64,000 nucleotides of DNA, taken from contig NZ_CP049107.1 of assembly GCF_011044255.1 (NCBI RefSeq), positions 2,629,501 to 2,693,500 of the forward strand, written 5' to 3'. The notes beneath the pieces are model-generated. The model did not search any database. It worked only from the letters and a program-made list of their open reading frames with translations, and was not told the DNA's origin. Below, piece by piece: positions 8,815 to 17,560 of this stretch (position 1 is the first letter of the stretch; every line of letters begins with the position of its first letter). Position numbers and translations under genes: made by a program. The stretch comes from Rhizorhabdus phycosphaerae (GTDB taxonomy: Bacteria > Pseudomonadota > Alphaproteobacteria > Sphingomonadales > Sphingomonadaceae).

Positions 8815-9419
8815 GACGGCAGGAGTCCCCGTGTCCGCAGATAGTCGAGCAGCGGCAGCAGAGGCAGACCCAATATGGTGAACTGGCTCCCATCGATCCG
8901 CGTAAAGAGCTGCACCCCGCGCCCCTCCAGCCGATAACCGCCGACGCAATGGCCGATCTCCGGCCATTCGGCGTCCAGATAGGCATCGACGAAGGCCTCG
9001 CTCAACGGCCGCATGTGCAGCGCGGCGACGTCGACATGGCGCCACACCGGCCGTCCGCCCTCGCACAGCACCGCCGCGCTCCAGAGGCGGTGCCGTCGGC
9101 CGGCCAGACGCAGCAGCAGGTCGCGCTGCTCCTCGCGGCTCGAGGCCTTGTCGATCATCCTGTCGTCGTCGAAGGCGACGGTCGAGTCACATCCGAGCAC
9201 GAGCGCGTCGGGAATACGCTGCGACAGGCGCGTCGCCTTGAACTCCGCCAGTGCGTCGGCAAGGTTGCGGGGCGAGATCGCTTCTGCACGCAATCCTTCC
9301 TTCATCGCCTCCTCGTCTACGCCGGCAGCCATCGGCTCGAAATCGACACCGGCCGCCGACAATATCGCGCGGCGCGAACTCGATTGCGAGGCGAGGATCA
9401 GGCGGGGTGCGCCTGTCAT
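8811..9419 (-). CDS. Maf-family nucleoside triphosphate pyrophosphatase
   Basis: 202-residue Maf/Ham1-like protein that hydrolyses noncanonical or excess nucleoside triphosphates; in bacteria the family is linked to septum control and nucleotide-pool cleaning. The N-terminal signature LILASQSSSRRAILSAAGV and the later VLGCDSTVAFDD (catalytic Asp) and a C-terminal HCVGGYRLEGRG loop are visible. It overlaps both neighbours by 4 bp (the PPDK-regulator gene upstream and aroE downstream), so the three genes are translationally coupled. Which Maf subfamily (dTTP/UTP or m7GTP) I cannot decide. Confidence 0.9.
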   Translation of the reverse strand: MTGAPRLILASQSSSRRAILSAAGVDFEPMAAGVDEEAMKEGLRAEAISPRNLADALAEFKATRLSQRIPDALVLGCDSTVAFDDDRMIDKASSREEQRDLLLRLAGRRHRLWSAAVLCEGGRPVWRHVDVAALHMRPLSEAFVDAYLDAEWPEIGHCVGGYRLEGRGVQLFTRIDGSQFTILGLPLLPLLDYLRTRGLLPS

Positions 9420-10249
9420 GCGTCGCTCCCCTGTTCGCGCTTTGCCGCGCGATCATTGGCAAGGTTGATGATCGCTGCGGCGGTTTCCTCGATCGAGCGG
9501 CGGGTCACATCGATCACCGGCCAGCTTCGGTCCGAGAAGATGCGGCGCGCGAAGGCGAGTTCAGCGACGACCTTCTCATGGTCGACATAGGCCGTTTCCG
9601 GCGACTGATTGAGCGAGAGCAGGCGGTTGCGTCTGATCTGGATCAGCCGCTCGGGACTTGTCGTGAGCCCGACGATCAGCGGATGGACCAGCGAATAGAG
9701 CGAGGGCGGCGGCGGTGACTCGACGACGAGCGGAACATTGGCGACCTTATATCCGCGATTGGCGAGATAGATCGAGGTCGGTGTCTTCGACGAGCGCGAC
9801 ACACCGGTCAGGATGATGTCGGCTTCCTCCCAATCTTCCGGGATCAGGCCATCATCATGGGCGATGGTGTACTGGATTGCCTCGACCCGCGCGAAATAGG
9901 CGGCATCGAGCATATGCTGCCGTCCCGGCCGCGCCAGAGCTTCCTGCCCGAGCAGCTGCGACAGGGCCTCGATGACCGGATCTAGCGCCGAGACGCTCGG
10001 CAATCCGAGCGCGTGGCAGCGCGATTCGAGCCGCTTGCGGATGTCGTTGTTGACCAGCGTGAAGATCACCAGCCCGGGCCGCTGCGCGATTTCGAGCAGG
10101 ATCCGGTCGAGATGCCCCTGGCTGCGCACCATCGGCCAGAAATGCTTGATCGTTTCCACCCCTTCGAACTGGGCGAGCCCGGCCTTGGCGATGTTCTCGA
10201 GCGTCTCGCCCGTGGAATCGGACAGGAGATGAAGGTGCAGACGGATCAT
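9416..10249 (-). CDS. Pyruvate,phosphate dikinase regulatory protein (DUF299 kinase/phosphorylase)
   Basis: 277-residue PPSR/DUF299 protein, a bifunctional ADP-dependent kinase and Pi-dependent phosphorylase that controls pyruvate,phosphate dikinase or PEP synthetase. Signatures are HLHLLSDSTGETLENI at the N-terminus and the P-loop-like GVSRSSKTPTSIYLANRGYKVANVP, split here as GVSRSSKTP and IYLANRGYK. The Met at 10249 (MIRLHLHL) fits the family start; 10267 is an alternative. In Caulobacter and Rickettsia this gene flanks the replication origin together with hemE, the same arrangement seen here. Confidence 0.92.
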   Translation of the reverse strand: MIRLHLHLLSDSTGETLENIAKAGLAQFEGVETIKHFWPMVRSQGHLDRILLEIAQRPGLVIFTLVNNDIRKRLESRCHALGLPSVSALDPVIEALSQLLGQEALARPGRQHMLDAAYFARVEAIQYTIAHDDGLIPEDWEEADIILTGVSRSSKTPTSIYLANRGYKVANVPLVVESPPPPSLYSLVHPLIVGLTTSPERLIQIRRNRLLSLNQSPETAYVDHEKVVAELAFARRIFSDRSWPVIDVTRRSIEETAAAIINLANDRAAKREQGSDA

Positions 10250-10295
10250 GATGTCATGCCCGTGCAACCGATGGCGATGTCGCCGGGGAAGAGTC

Positions 10296-10304
10296 TGTGG
10301 AAAA
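10296..10304 (-). promoter_or_regulatory. DnaA box (TTTTCCACA)
   Basis: Top strand reads TGTGGAAAA; the bottom strand TTTTCCACA fits the relaxed TTWTNCACA DnaA consensus with one change from TTATCCACA. It directly abuts a GANTC site (GAGTC, 10291-10295). Confidence 0.6.
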
Positions 10305-10387
10305 GCATGAGGATGGGGCTAGCGGAATGCTGGGGACGCTTTCAAGCGATGCTTTCGTCCCCGCTGAGCCGTCGTTCGTCCCGCGAT

Positions 10388-10396
10388 TCATCCACA
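10388..10396 (+). promoter_or_regulatory. DnaA box, one mismatch (TCATCCACA)
   Basis: TCATCCACA differs from TTATCCACA only at position 2. It overlaps a GATTC GANTC site at 10385-10389, so methylation state and DnaA binding could interact. Confidence 0.5.
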
Positions 10397-10419
10397 GCGG
10401 GTCATGATGGGAGCAGGTC

Positions 10420-10428
10420 TGTGGATAA
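10420..10428 (-). promoter_or_regulatory. DnaA box, perfect (TTATCCACA)
   Basis: Top strand TGTGGATAA is the exact complement of the consensus DnaA box TTATCCACA. It lies 16 bp upstream of the GANTC inverted repeat and is the strongest single DnaA site in the gap. Confidence 0.8.
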
Positions 10429-10443
10429 CGGGTATGACGCGAA

Positions 10444-10478
10444 TGACTCGCGGACTCCCCACGAGTCCCGCTGAGTCA
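10444..10478. repeat. Inverted repeat carrying four GANTC (CcrM) sites
   Basis: Arms TGACTC-GC-GGACTC and GAGTCC-CGCT-GAGTCA are near-perfect complements around a 5-nt centre. Each half holds two GANTC sites, starting at 10445, 10453, 10463 and 10473, i.e. at 8-, 10- and 10-bp steps, so the last three are on one face of the helix. CcrM methylates the A of GANTC in alphaproteobacteria. Confidence 0.8.
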
Positions 10479-10500
10479 AGTTGTTGGCAATTGCGCCGGT

Positions 10501-10509
10501 TGTGAATAA
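10501..10509 (-). promoter_or_regulatory. DnaA box (TTATTCACA)
   Basis: Top strand TGTGAATAA; the complement TTATTCACA matches the TTATNCACA consensus exactly. It is the box nearest the AT-rich stretch. Confidence 0.65.
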
Positions 10510-10540
10510 ACCCCGGCTCACACGCTCCTACAACAGCTTC

Positions 10541-10570
10541 AATTTCTCTTAAAAAGAATCAGAAAGTAAT
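10541..10570. other. AT-rich stretch, candidate DNA unwinding element
   Basis: 24 of 30 bases are A or T, directly before the hemE start codon and beside the DnaA boxes. The same segment must also hold the hemE ribosome-binding region (AGAAAG, 10561-10566) and one more GANTC site (GAATC, 10556-10560). Confidence 0.5.
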
Positions 10571-11608
10571 ATGATGGCCGCCTCGCCTGCCGAAACGCGC
10601 CCCCTGCTCGCCGTATTGCGCGGCGAACGCCGTGACCCGCCGCCGGTCTGGCTGATGCGGCAGGCCGGACGCTATCTGCCCGAATATCGCGAGCTTCGCG
10701 CGACCAAGGGCGGCTTCCTGGCGATGGCCTATGACAGCGACGCAGCCGCCGAGATCACGCTGCAGCCGATCCGTCGCTTCGGGTTCGACGGCGCGATCCT
10801 GTTCTCCGACATTCTCGTGATTCCCCACGCGCTGGGACAGGATCTGCGCTTCGAGGCCGGCGAAGGGCCCCGCCTGTCGCCGACGCTGCTCGACACGACG
10901 CTGGACGGACTCACCGCCGCCCCGGAGCGTCTGCTGCCGATCTATGGCACGATCGAGCGCGTGCGGAAGGCATTGCCCGCTGAAACCACCTTCCTCGGCT
11001 TCGCCGGCAGCCCCTGGACTGTCGCGACCTATATGGTGGCGGGCCAGGGCAGCAAGGAGCAGGCCGAGGCACGGCGTTTCGCCTATCGCGATCCGTCCGC
11101 CTTTGCCGCGATCATAGAGAGGCTCGTCGAGGCAACGACCGACTATCTGTCGCGCCAGATCGAAGCCGGCGTCGATGCCGTGCAGTTGTTCGACAGCTGG
11201 TCGGGCAGCCTTGCCCCCCGCGAGTTCGAACGCTGGGTGATTGCGCCCACCGCCGAGATCGTCCGCCGGCTTCACGAACGGCATCCGGGCACACCCATTA
11301 TCGGCTTTCCGAAGGGTGCGGGCGGCAAGCTGCCCGCTTATGCTCGGGAAACGGGAGTCGACGCGATCGGGCTGGATGAGACGGTCGACCCCATCTGGGC
11401 GAACCAGGTGCTGCCGCAGGGCCTGCCGGTTCAGGGCAATCTCGATCCGCTGGTGCTCATCGCAGGTGGCGAGGCACAGGATGCGGCAGTGGATGCCATT
11501 CGGGCATCTTTCCCCGATCGGCCGCATGTGTTCAATCTTGGCCATGGCATCCAGCTCGACACGCCGATCGCGCATGTCGAGCGGCTGCTCGCACGGATCA
11601 GAGGATGA
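10571..11608 (+). CDS. hemE: Uroporphyrinogen decarboxylase
   Basis: 345-residue haem-pathway enzyme removing four carboxyls from uroporphyrinogen III to give coproporphyrinogen III. The N-terminal signature PPVWLMRQAGRYLPEYRELR and the second signature GFAGSPWTVATYMVAG are intact, as is the C-terminal FNLGHGIQ with the catalytic-site His. Length is normal. It is the first gene on the right side of the probable origin, with the origin gap serving as its upstream region, and overlaps hemJ by 4 bp (ATGA). Confidence 0.97.
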   Translation: MMAASPAETRPLLAVLRGERRDPPPVWLMRQAGRYLPEYRELRATKGGFLAMAYDSDAAAEITLQPIRRFGFDGAILFSDILVIPHALGQDLRFEAGEGPRLSPTLLDTTLDGLTAAPERLLPIYGTIERVRKALPAETTFLGFAGSPWTVATYMVAGQGSKEQAEARRFAYRDPSAFAAIIERLVEATTDYLSRQIEAGVDAVQLFDSWSGSLAPREFERWVIAPTAEIVRRLHERHPGTPIIGFPKGAGGKLPAYARETGVDAIGLDETVDPIWANQVLPQGLPVQGNLDPLVLIAGGEAQDAAVDAIRASFPDRPHVFNLGHGIQLDTPIAHVERLLARIRG

Positions 11609-12066
11609 TGGACACGCCCATGCTGCTCGGCTTTCTCGGCAACGCCTATCTCTGGGTCAAATCCGCCCATCTGATCTTTGTGATCTTCTGGATGGCGGGA
11701 CTCTTCATGCTTCCGCGCTTCTTCATCTATCACCATGCCGCGGCCCCCGGTTCGGCTGAGGATCGCGCCTGGATCGAGCGCGAGCGGCGGCTGCGGTCGA
11801 TCATCCTCAACCCGGCGATGATCCTCGTCTGGCTGTTCGGCCTGATGCTCGCCTTCGACCAGGGTCTGTGGGGCACGGCCTGGTTTCACGCGAAGTTCGC
11901 GACGGTATTCCTGCTGTCGGGATTCCATGGCTGGGCGATCGGCTATGGCAAGAAGATGGCGGCCGGCTATCGTGCGCCGTCCGACAAGGCGCTGCGCCTC
12001 ATGAACGAGATTCCGGGAATCGCGACCGCGATCATCGTGATCCTGGTGATCGTCCGCCCCTTCTGA
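11605..12066 (+). CDS. hemJ: HemJ, protoporphyrinogen IX oxidase (membrane)
   Basis: 153-residue integral membrane protein of the HemJ/UPF0093 family that oxidises protoporphyrinogen IX to protoporphyrin IX. About four transmembrane helices are visible. The conserved haem-ligand His is in KSAHLIFVIFWMAGL, followed by LPRFFIYHH, and the conserved Lys is in WFHAKFATV. It is coupled to hemE by a 4-bp overlap, a common pair in alphaproteobacteria, and no hemG or hemY type enzyme is in the window. Confidence 0.93.
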   Translation: MMDTPMLLGFLGNAYLWVKSAHLIFVIFWMAGLFMLPRFFIYHHAAAPGSAEDRAWIERERRLRSIILNPAMILVWLFGLMLAFDQGLWGTAWFHAKFATVFLLSGFHGWAIGYGKKMAAGYRAPSDKALRLMNEIPGIATAIIVILVIVRPF

Positions 12067-12106
12067 GGCCGCTTCGACCCCGACAAATAGCGAGCGGCGC
12101 GAGCGC

Positions 12107-12135
12107 TTGACTTGCCGCGCCGCCGCGCTTACCTC
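12107..12135 (+). promoter_or_regulatory. Possible promoter for rho
   Basis: TTGACT at 12107-12112 is followed after 17 bp by TACCTC (weak -10), in the 192-bp gap between hemJ and rho. The -35 is good and the -10 poor, which is common in sphingomonads. Tentative. Confidence 0.35.
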
Positions 12136-12258
12136 CGCCGGTAGAACAGCGCCGCCGTCCGAGCGGAAAGCCTTTCTCCTGTCCAGAGCCGAAGCGGCCC
12201 TTTTCATCGCCGCCGCCGATTCTCCCGCCTTACGCCCAAAGACCCAGGATTTCCGTCG

Positions 12259-13515
<1,257 letters not shown>

Positions 13516-13647
13516 GGCGCTTCGCAGGAATAACCTGCCCTCCCGTCCTGGCCGTTGGAGATATATCGCGCTTGCTTCCGAGGTGGCTGCGCGTGAAGAT
13601 CGCGGTCGAAGTTCCGATGGAGCGGGACCGGGAGAGGAGAGCTGATC

Positions 13648-14586
13648 GTGGCGACCGAGGCTTGGGACAGGCTGGCCGAAAGGTTGCGCAACTGGGGGCG
13701 CTGGGGCCCAGAGGATGAGCGCGGAACGCTCAACTATATCGGCCCGGAAGCGCTTCGTCGCGGTGCCGGCGCAGTCCGACAGGGCAAATTGTTCGCGCTC
13801 GGTCTGAATTATGACTCGAATGGCCCGCAGATCGGAACGTTCCGGTCGAACCCCGTCAAATATGTCACCGACCTCTTCACGCCGATCGCCGAAGGCAGCG
13901 ACGTCCAATATTGCGACGATGTGATCCATATGTGCCTGCAGGCATCGACCCAATGGGATGCCTTCGCCCATATGCATTATGGCGGGCAGCTCTATAATGG
14001 CCTCGACGCACGCAGCCATGTCGACGCGCGGCACGGCGCGCATCGCTGCGGCATCGAGCATCTGGCGCTGCCTGGAATCAGCTCTCGTGGCATCCTGCTC
14101 GACATCGCCCGGCTCAAGCGCATGGACATGCTCCCGCGCAATTATGTCATCACACCCGATGACATGAACGCGGCCTGCGCTGCGGCCGGGGTCTCGGTTG
14201 AAAAGGGCGACATCATCCTCGTCCGCACGGGTATGATCCGGCTGTTCACCGACGCAGGCGACGCCCATGCCTTCCACGGAGCGCAGGCCGGTCTGGGTGC
14301 CGACGTCGTCGAATGGCTGCATGACCATAATGTCGCGGCCGTCGCGGCCGACAATATGGCGGTAGAGGCGCTGGGGATCGAACCCGATCCGCGCTACAAT
14401 GTCCCCCTGCCCGTCCATATGCTGGCTCTGCGCGACATGGGCATGCCGCTGGGCGAGATCTTCAACCTCGAGGCACTGGCGGCCGATTGTGCTGCAGATG
14501 GCCAATATGACTTCCTGCTATCGGCACCACCCCTGCCCGTCACCGGTGGTTTCGGCTCGCCGGTCAACCCGCAGGCGATCAAATAG
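13648..14586 (+). CDS. Cyclase-family (kynurenine formamidase-like) metal hydrolase
   Basis: 312-residue protein of the cyclase family (PF04199 type). The metal-binding region reads STQWDAFAHMHYGGQLYNG, where D and H residues replace the HxGTHxDxPxH motif of formamidase, as in the larger fungal/actinobacterial-type cyclases. Later His/Asp residues in DIILVRTGM and AVAADNMAVEAL match the family core. The start is GTG at 13648, preceded by GGAGAGGAGA. It stands alone between rho and a convergent phosphatase gene. The substrate cannot be inferred; no kyn or catabolic genes are adjacent. Confidence 0.82.
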   Translation: MATEAWDRLAERLRNWGRWGPEDERGTLNYIGPEALRRGAGAVRQGKLFALGLNYDSNGPQIGTFRSNPVKYVTDLFTPIAEGSDVQYCDDVIHMCLQASTQWDAFAHMHYGGQLYNGLDARSHVDARHGAHRCGIEHLALPGISSRGILLDIARLKRMDMLPRNYVITPDDMNAACAAAGVSVEKGDIILVRTGMIRLFTDAGDAHAFHGAQAGLGADVVEWLHDHNVAAVAADNMAVEALGIEPDPRYNVPLPVHMLALRDMGMPLGEIFNLEALAADCAADGQYDFLLSAPPLPVTGGFGSPVNPQAIK

Positions 14587-14605
14587 CCTCGCTCGCTGCT
14601 CCGGG

Positions 14606-15115
14606 TCAGCCAGGCCCAATATTGTAATCCTGCCCGGCGAAGCGATGCGGGAGGGCTTCGTCCTGGGGCTTGCCGATGAACACAGCCCAGACGCCGCCGG
14701 GGCGCCACAGGCTGTCCAGGCAAGCGTCTGCTTCTGTCAGGTTCAGGCCCTTCAGACGCGCTCTCCTGTAGAAGAAGGCCGAAACCCGGGCGTTCACTAT
14801 GCAGTGGACATGGACGGTGCTGCCGTCGATCGCATCGAGCAGCGCCGTGAAACGCTCGAAATCGGCCTCTGTCGGGGCGGAGAAATCGACCGGGATATGG
14901 GTATAGTGCATGCCGAGGGCCGCCACGCTTCCGGCCTCGTCCTCGAGGGCGTCCTCATGGCTGTGGAGGGCGAGATTGACGATATGCTGCACCCCGATGG
15001 CTGCGAGCAGCGCTAGCTGGTCTTCGGTCGGTTGGCCCGAGGTCGTGATCCGGTCGTCGAGGCGCCGCCATGCGCGGATCGAGACGGGATCGCCAGGGCG
15101 CGAGAAAGACGTCAT
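14606..15115 (-). CDS. Protein-tyrosine-phosphatase-like protein (DUF442-related)
   Basis: 169 residues with a phosphatase fold: TSGQPTEDQLALLAAIGVQHI at the N-terminus is the typical opening of DUF442/beta-lactamase-hydrolase-like phosphatases, and an Asp-containing VDFSAPTEADFERF loop precedes the P-loop VHCIVNARVSAF. The P-loop is CX4R rather than the usual CX5R. Similar HCxxNxR loops are my recollection for one subgroup of these proteins. It is convergent with the cyclase gene (19-bp gap). Cytoplasmic; substrate unknown. Confidence 0.75.
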   Translation of the reverse strand: MTSFSRPGDPVSIRAWRRLDDRITTSGQPTEDQLALLAAIGVQHIVNLALHSHEDALEDEAGSVAALGMHYTHIPVDFSAPTEADFERFTALLDAIDGSTVHVHCIVNARVSAFFYRRARLKGLNLTEADACLDSLWRPGGVWAVFIGKPQDEALPHRFAGQDYNIGPG

Positions 15116-15262
15116 GGGGCATCACTCCTTCGATCATGATGCCCAGGCGAGCGGCAGGCTCAGGCCGCACTTCCCGATGGTGATCCATCCTCGTCGCCAG
15201 TCGTGCGGCAAGATTAGGATATCACGCCTTTTGCATGGCAGGAAGACAAAGACAAAAACCCG

Positions 15263-15952
15263 CTATGCGCGCTCGCCGAACAGGGCTGTGCCGATGCGCA
15301 CATGGGTGGCGCCAAGCAGGATAGCGGTCTCGAAATCCGAGGACATGCCCATGCTCAGGCCCGCGAGTCCGTGGCGCGCTGCCAGCTTCGCCAGCAAGGC
15401 GAAATAGGGCGCGGGTTCGACCTCCAGCGGGGGCACCGCCATCAACCCGACGACCGGCAGGCCGGCATCGCGTGTCCGATCCAGCACCGCCGGCAGGTCG
15501 GCGATGGCGCATCCGCCCTTTTGCGGTTCTTCGCCGATATTGACCTGGACGAAGCAGTCCGGACGGCGGCCCTGCTCGTCCATTGCCCTTGCAAGCGCAT
15601 CGATCAGCGATGGCCGGTCGACCGAGTGGATCGCGTCGAACAGGGCGACCGCCTGGCCGGCCTTGTTGGACTGGAGCTGGCCGATAAGGTGGAGCTTGAG
15701 TTTATCGGCGCCCCGCAGGTCGGGCCATTTGTCCGCCGCTTCCTGAACGCGGTTCTCGCCAAAGGACCTGTGCCCGGCGGCGATCAACGGGCTGATTGCC
15801 TGCGCAGGCCTGGTCTTGGAGACCGCGATCAGCTCGATCGTTGCGGGATCCCGGTCGGCAAGAGTCGCTGCATGGGCAATTCTCTCCCGGATCGCTTCGA
15901 TCCGCTGGGCTGCCTGGTTTGCGTCGGAGGGGCTGGTGTCGATATCGGCCAT
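15263..15952 (-). CDS. YggS-family pyridoxal-phosphate homeostasis protein
   Basis: 229-residue single-domain PLP-binding barrel protein (PLPBP), which maintains vitamin B6 balance rather than catalysing racemisation. The PLP lysine is in IELIAVSKTRPAQAI at about residue 46, and SFGENRVQEAADKW, HLIGQLQSNKAGQAV and LSMGMSSDFETAI are family signatures. In many bacteria it sits next to proC or yggT; here yggT is 30 kb away. It is divergent from the ThiE-like gene with a 22-bp gap between start codons. Confidence 0.93.
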   Translation of the reverse strand: MADIDTSPSDANQAAQRIEAIRERIAHAATLADRDPATIELIAVSKTRPAQAISPLIAAGHRSFGENRVQEAADKWPDLRGADKLKLHLIGQLQSNKAGQAVALFDAIHSVDRPSLIDALARAMDEQGRRPDCFVQVNIGEEPQKGGCAIADLPAVLDRTRDAGLPVVGLMAVPPLEVEPAPYFALLAKLAARHGLAGLSMGMSSDFETAILLGATHVRIGTALFGERA

Positions 15953-15974
15953 AGACTTCGCTATAGAAGCGCGG

Positions 15975-16535
15975 ATGAAGCCCCGCCAGCCCGTGCTGCC
16001 GCAACTGTGGTTGATGACCGATGAACGCCTCGGGGCTAGCCTGTTTGCGGCGCTTCGACGGTTGCCGCGCGGATCGGGTGTGATCTTCCGCCATTACAGC
16101 CTGCCCGTGGGCGAGCGGCGGCGGCTGTTCGACATGCTGCTATGTCATGCAAAGCGGCGCGGTCTCATCCTCCTGCTCGCAGGGGATGAGACCATGGCCC
16201 GTCGCTGGCGCGCGGACGGCGCGCATCACCGGAATCCGCATGCGCCACGCTTCGGTACGTCACCGGTGCATGACCGGAAAGAAATTCGGGCGGCGGAACG
16301 GTCCGGGGCTGCGGCGCTCCTGCTCTCTCCGCTTCATCCGACGCGCTCGCATCCGGGTGCCCCGGGGCTTGGACGGATGCGCTTTGCCGCACTTTGCCGT
16401 GCGACGCGTCTTCCGGTCATCGCTCTGGGCGGGATGACGGCGCGTCGGGGCAAACAGGCAAGGCTGCTGGGTGCCCATGGCTGGGCCGCGATCGATGCAT
16501 GGAGCGGTGGGGGAGTCAGGCGCATTCCGGGCTGA
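15975..16535 (+). CDS. ThiE/TenI-like thiamine phosphate synthase family protein
   Basis: 186-residue TIM-barrel protein resembling the ThiE/TenI family. Support comes from WLMTDERLG at the N-terminus, the ALLLSPLHPTRSHPG phosphate-loop region (compare SPVFPTxSK in ThiE) and IALGGMTARRGK (the GGI/GGM phosphate-binding strand). The DGVHLGQxD motif of true ThiE is replaced by WRADGAHHRN, so catalytic function is doubtful and it could be a TenI-like protein. I chose the ATG at 15975; frames extending to 15816 overlap YggS antisense. No other thiamine genes are nearby. Confidence 0.75.
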   Translation: MKPRQPVLPQLWLMTDERLGASLFAALRRLPRGSGVIFRHYSLPVGERRRLFDMLLCHAKRRGLILLLAGDETMARRWRADGAHHRNPHAPRFGTSPVHDRKEIRAAERSGAAALLLSPLHPTRSHPGAPGLGRMRFAALCRATRLPVIALGGMTARRGKQARLLGAHGWAAIDAWSGGGVRRIPG

Positions 16536-16556
16536 GCCCCGGAGGAGCATTCGGGA

Positions 16557-17294
16557 TCAGAAGCGGAAGGCAGTTCCGACGTAGACCGACTGGCTGTCGC
16601 GGCGCTGATCGCTGGTCAGATCGCTATGATCGCGCTGGCTCTTGTAGCGGACGCCACCCGACAGCTCGAGATTCTTGGTGAGCGAGAAGGAGCCACCGAG
16701 ATCGACCGAAAGTGCCTCCTCCGGCCCGCCCAGATTGGTCGCGCCGGTCGCCTTTTCGGTGCCGAACAGCAGTCGGGTGCTCCATTTGGAGCGCGAATAG
16801 CTCACCCCGATATCCGTCAGCTGGCGGTTGTCGGGGATCGTGCCGCCGTCGATGCGCGCAAAGTCGCCCGACAGGGTGAAGTGCTTCCAGCCCACCGACG
16901 CGCCGAGACTGTAGGCGGTCGGTGCCAGGCCCATATTGAGCGCGGTCGTGTTCGGAATGGTGATCGTCGAACCCGCGAAGCTCGTGCTGGTCGACGAGCT
17001 GTTCCGGTTGGAGCGGGCGCGGATGGCGACCGTCACCGCACGCTTGCCATTACCGCCCGAAGGCGTGAAGCGGAAGCTGGGTTCGGCGAAGTTGCCGCCT
17101 ACGCGGTCGATCAGCGCGGCCTGGCGCGGATCGGAAGCTGCCGGCGTGAAGAACCCGATTCCGCGGGCTTTCTTCCGATCGACTTTGACCTTCGGCGTTG
17201 CGGTCGGCTTGGCGGATTCGACAGGCACAGACAGGGCCAGCGACGCGAGCAGCGCCGTTCCGACCATAGCTGTCTTGACCCCCTTGACCATCAT
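16557..17294 (-). CDS. Predicted outer-membrane beta-barrel protein, unknown function
   Basis: 245-residue exported protein. An N-terminal signal peptide is clear (hydrophobic core ALLASLALSV, cleavage near ESA-KP). After a Lys/Arg-rich linker the sequence alternates polar and hydrophobic residues in strands such as YSLGASVGWKHFTLSGDFA, LTDIGVSYSRS and LELSGGVRYKSQ, and ends in FRF, the aromatic C-terminus expected of a BAM substrate. This points to a small porin-like barrel of about 8-10 strands. I do not recognise the family. It is convergent with the ThiE-like gene. Confidence 0.7.
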   Translation of the reverse strand: MMVKGVKTAMVGTALLASLALSVPVESAKPTATPKVKVDRKKARGIGFFTPAASDPRQAALIDRVGGNFAEPSFRFTPSGGNGKRAVTVAIRARSNRNSSSTSTSFAGSTITIPNTTALNMGLAPTAYSLGASVGWKHFTLSGDFARIDGGTIPDNRQLTDIGVSYSRSKWSTRLLFGTEKATGATNLGGPEEALSVDLGGSFSLTKNLELSGGVRYKSQRDHSDLTSDQRRDSQSVYVGTAFRF

Positions 17295-17491
17295 TCTGCC
17301 AAACTCGGACTTTTTCTATGTCAACCGGTTAGCACTCGAACTGCGTCGATGCCAGCCGGCTGCGGCGAAAGTCCATCCCTGTTGCACAGACTCCACAACC
17401 GCCAAACGCCTCTATGCCGATATGTGTTTCATATCCATGAATCTGATCGTGCACGGCGAGCAACGAGCGGCTGCGCGCGGGCAAAGACATG

Positions 17492-17519
17492 TTGCCCGGG
17501 TGGGGCTTACGTCTATAAC
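17492..17519 (+). promoter_or_regulatory. Probable sigma-70-type promoter for the DUF3576-leuS-lptE-holA operon
   Basis: TTGCCC (17492-17497), 16-bp spacer, TATAAC (17514-17519), placed 41 bp before the ATG at 17561. It is the best promoter match in the 266-bp divergent gap and drives the rightward operon. Confidence 0.5.
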
Positions 17520-17560
17520 GGCGCGCAACGCCTTTTTCGAGCTTCAAGGACCTGCCTGAC

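Larger units (their letters stand above)
10250..10570. other. oriC: Probable chromosomal replication origin (oriC)
   Basis: The 321-bp gap between the PPDK-regulator gene and hemE has no gene. It contains one exact TTATCCACA box, one TTATTCACA box and two one-mismatch boxes, seven GANTC sites, a four-site GANTC inverted repeat, and a 30-bp stretch with 24 A/T bases next to hemE in an otherwise GC-rich region. Known context: the Caulobacter and Rickettsia origins lie between homologues of these same two genes. Transcription diverges from the gap, with most genes leftward on the left and hemE-hemJ-rho rightward. Origin function is inferred, not shown. Confidence 0.85.
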
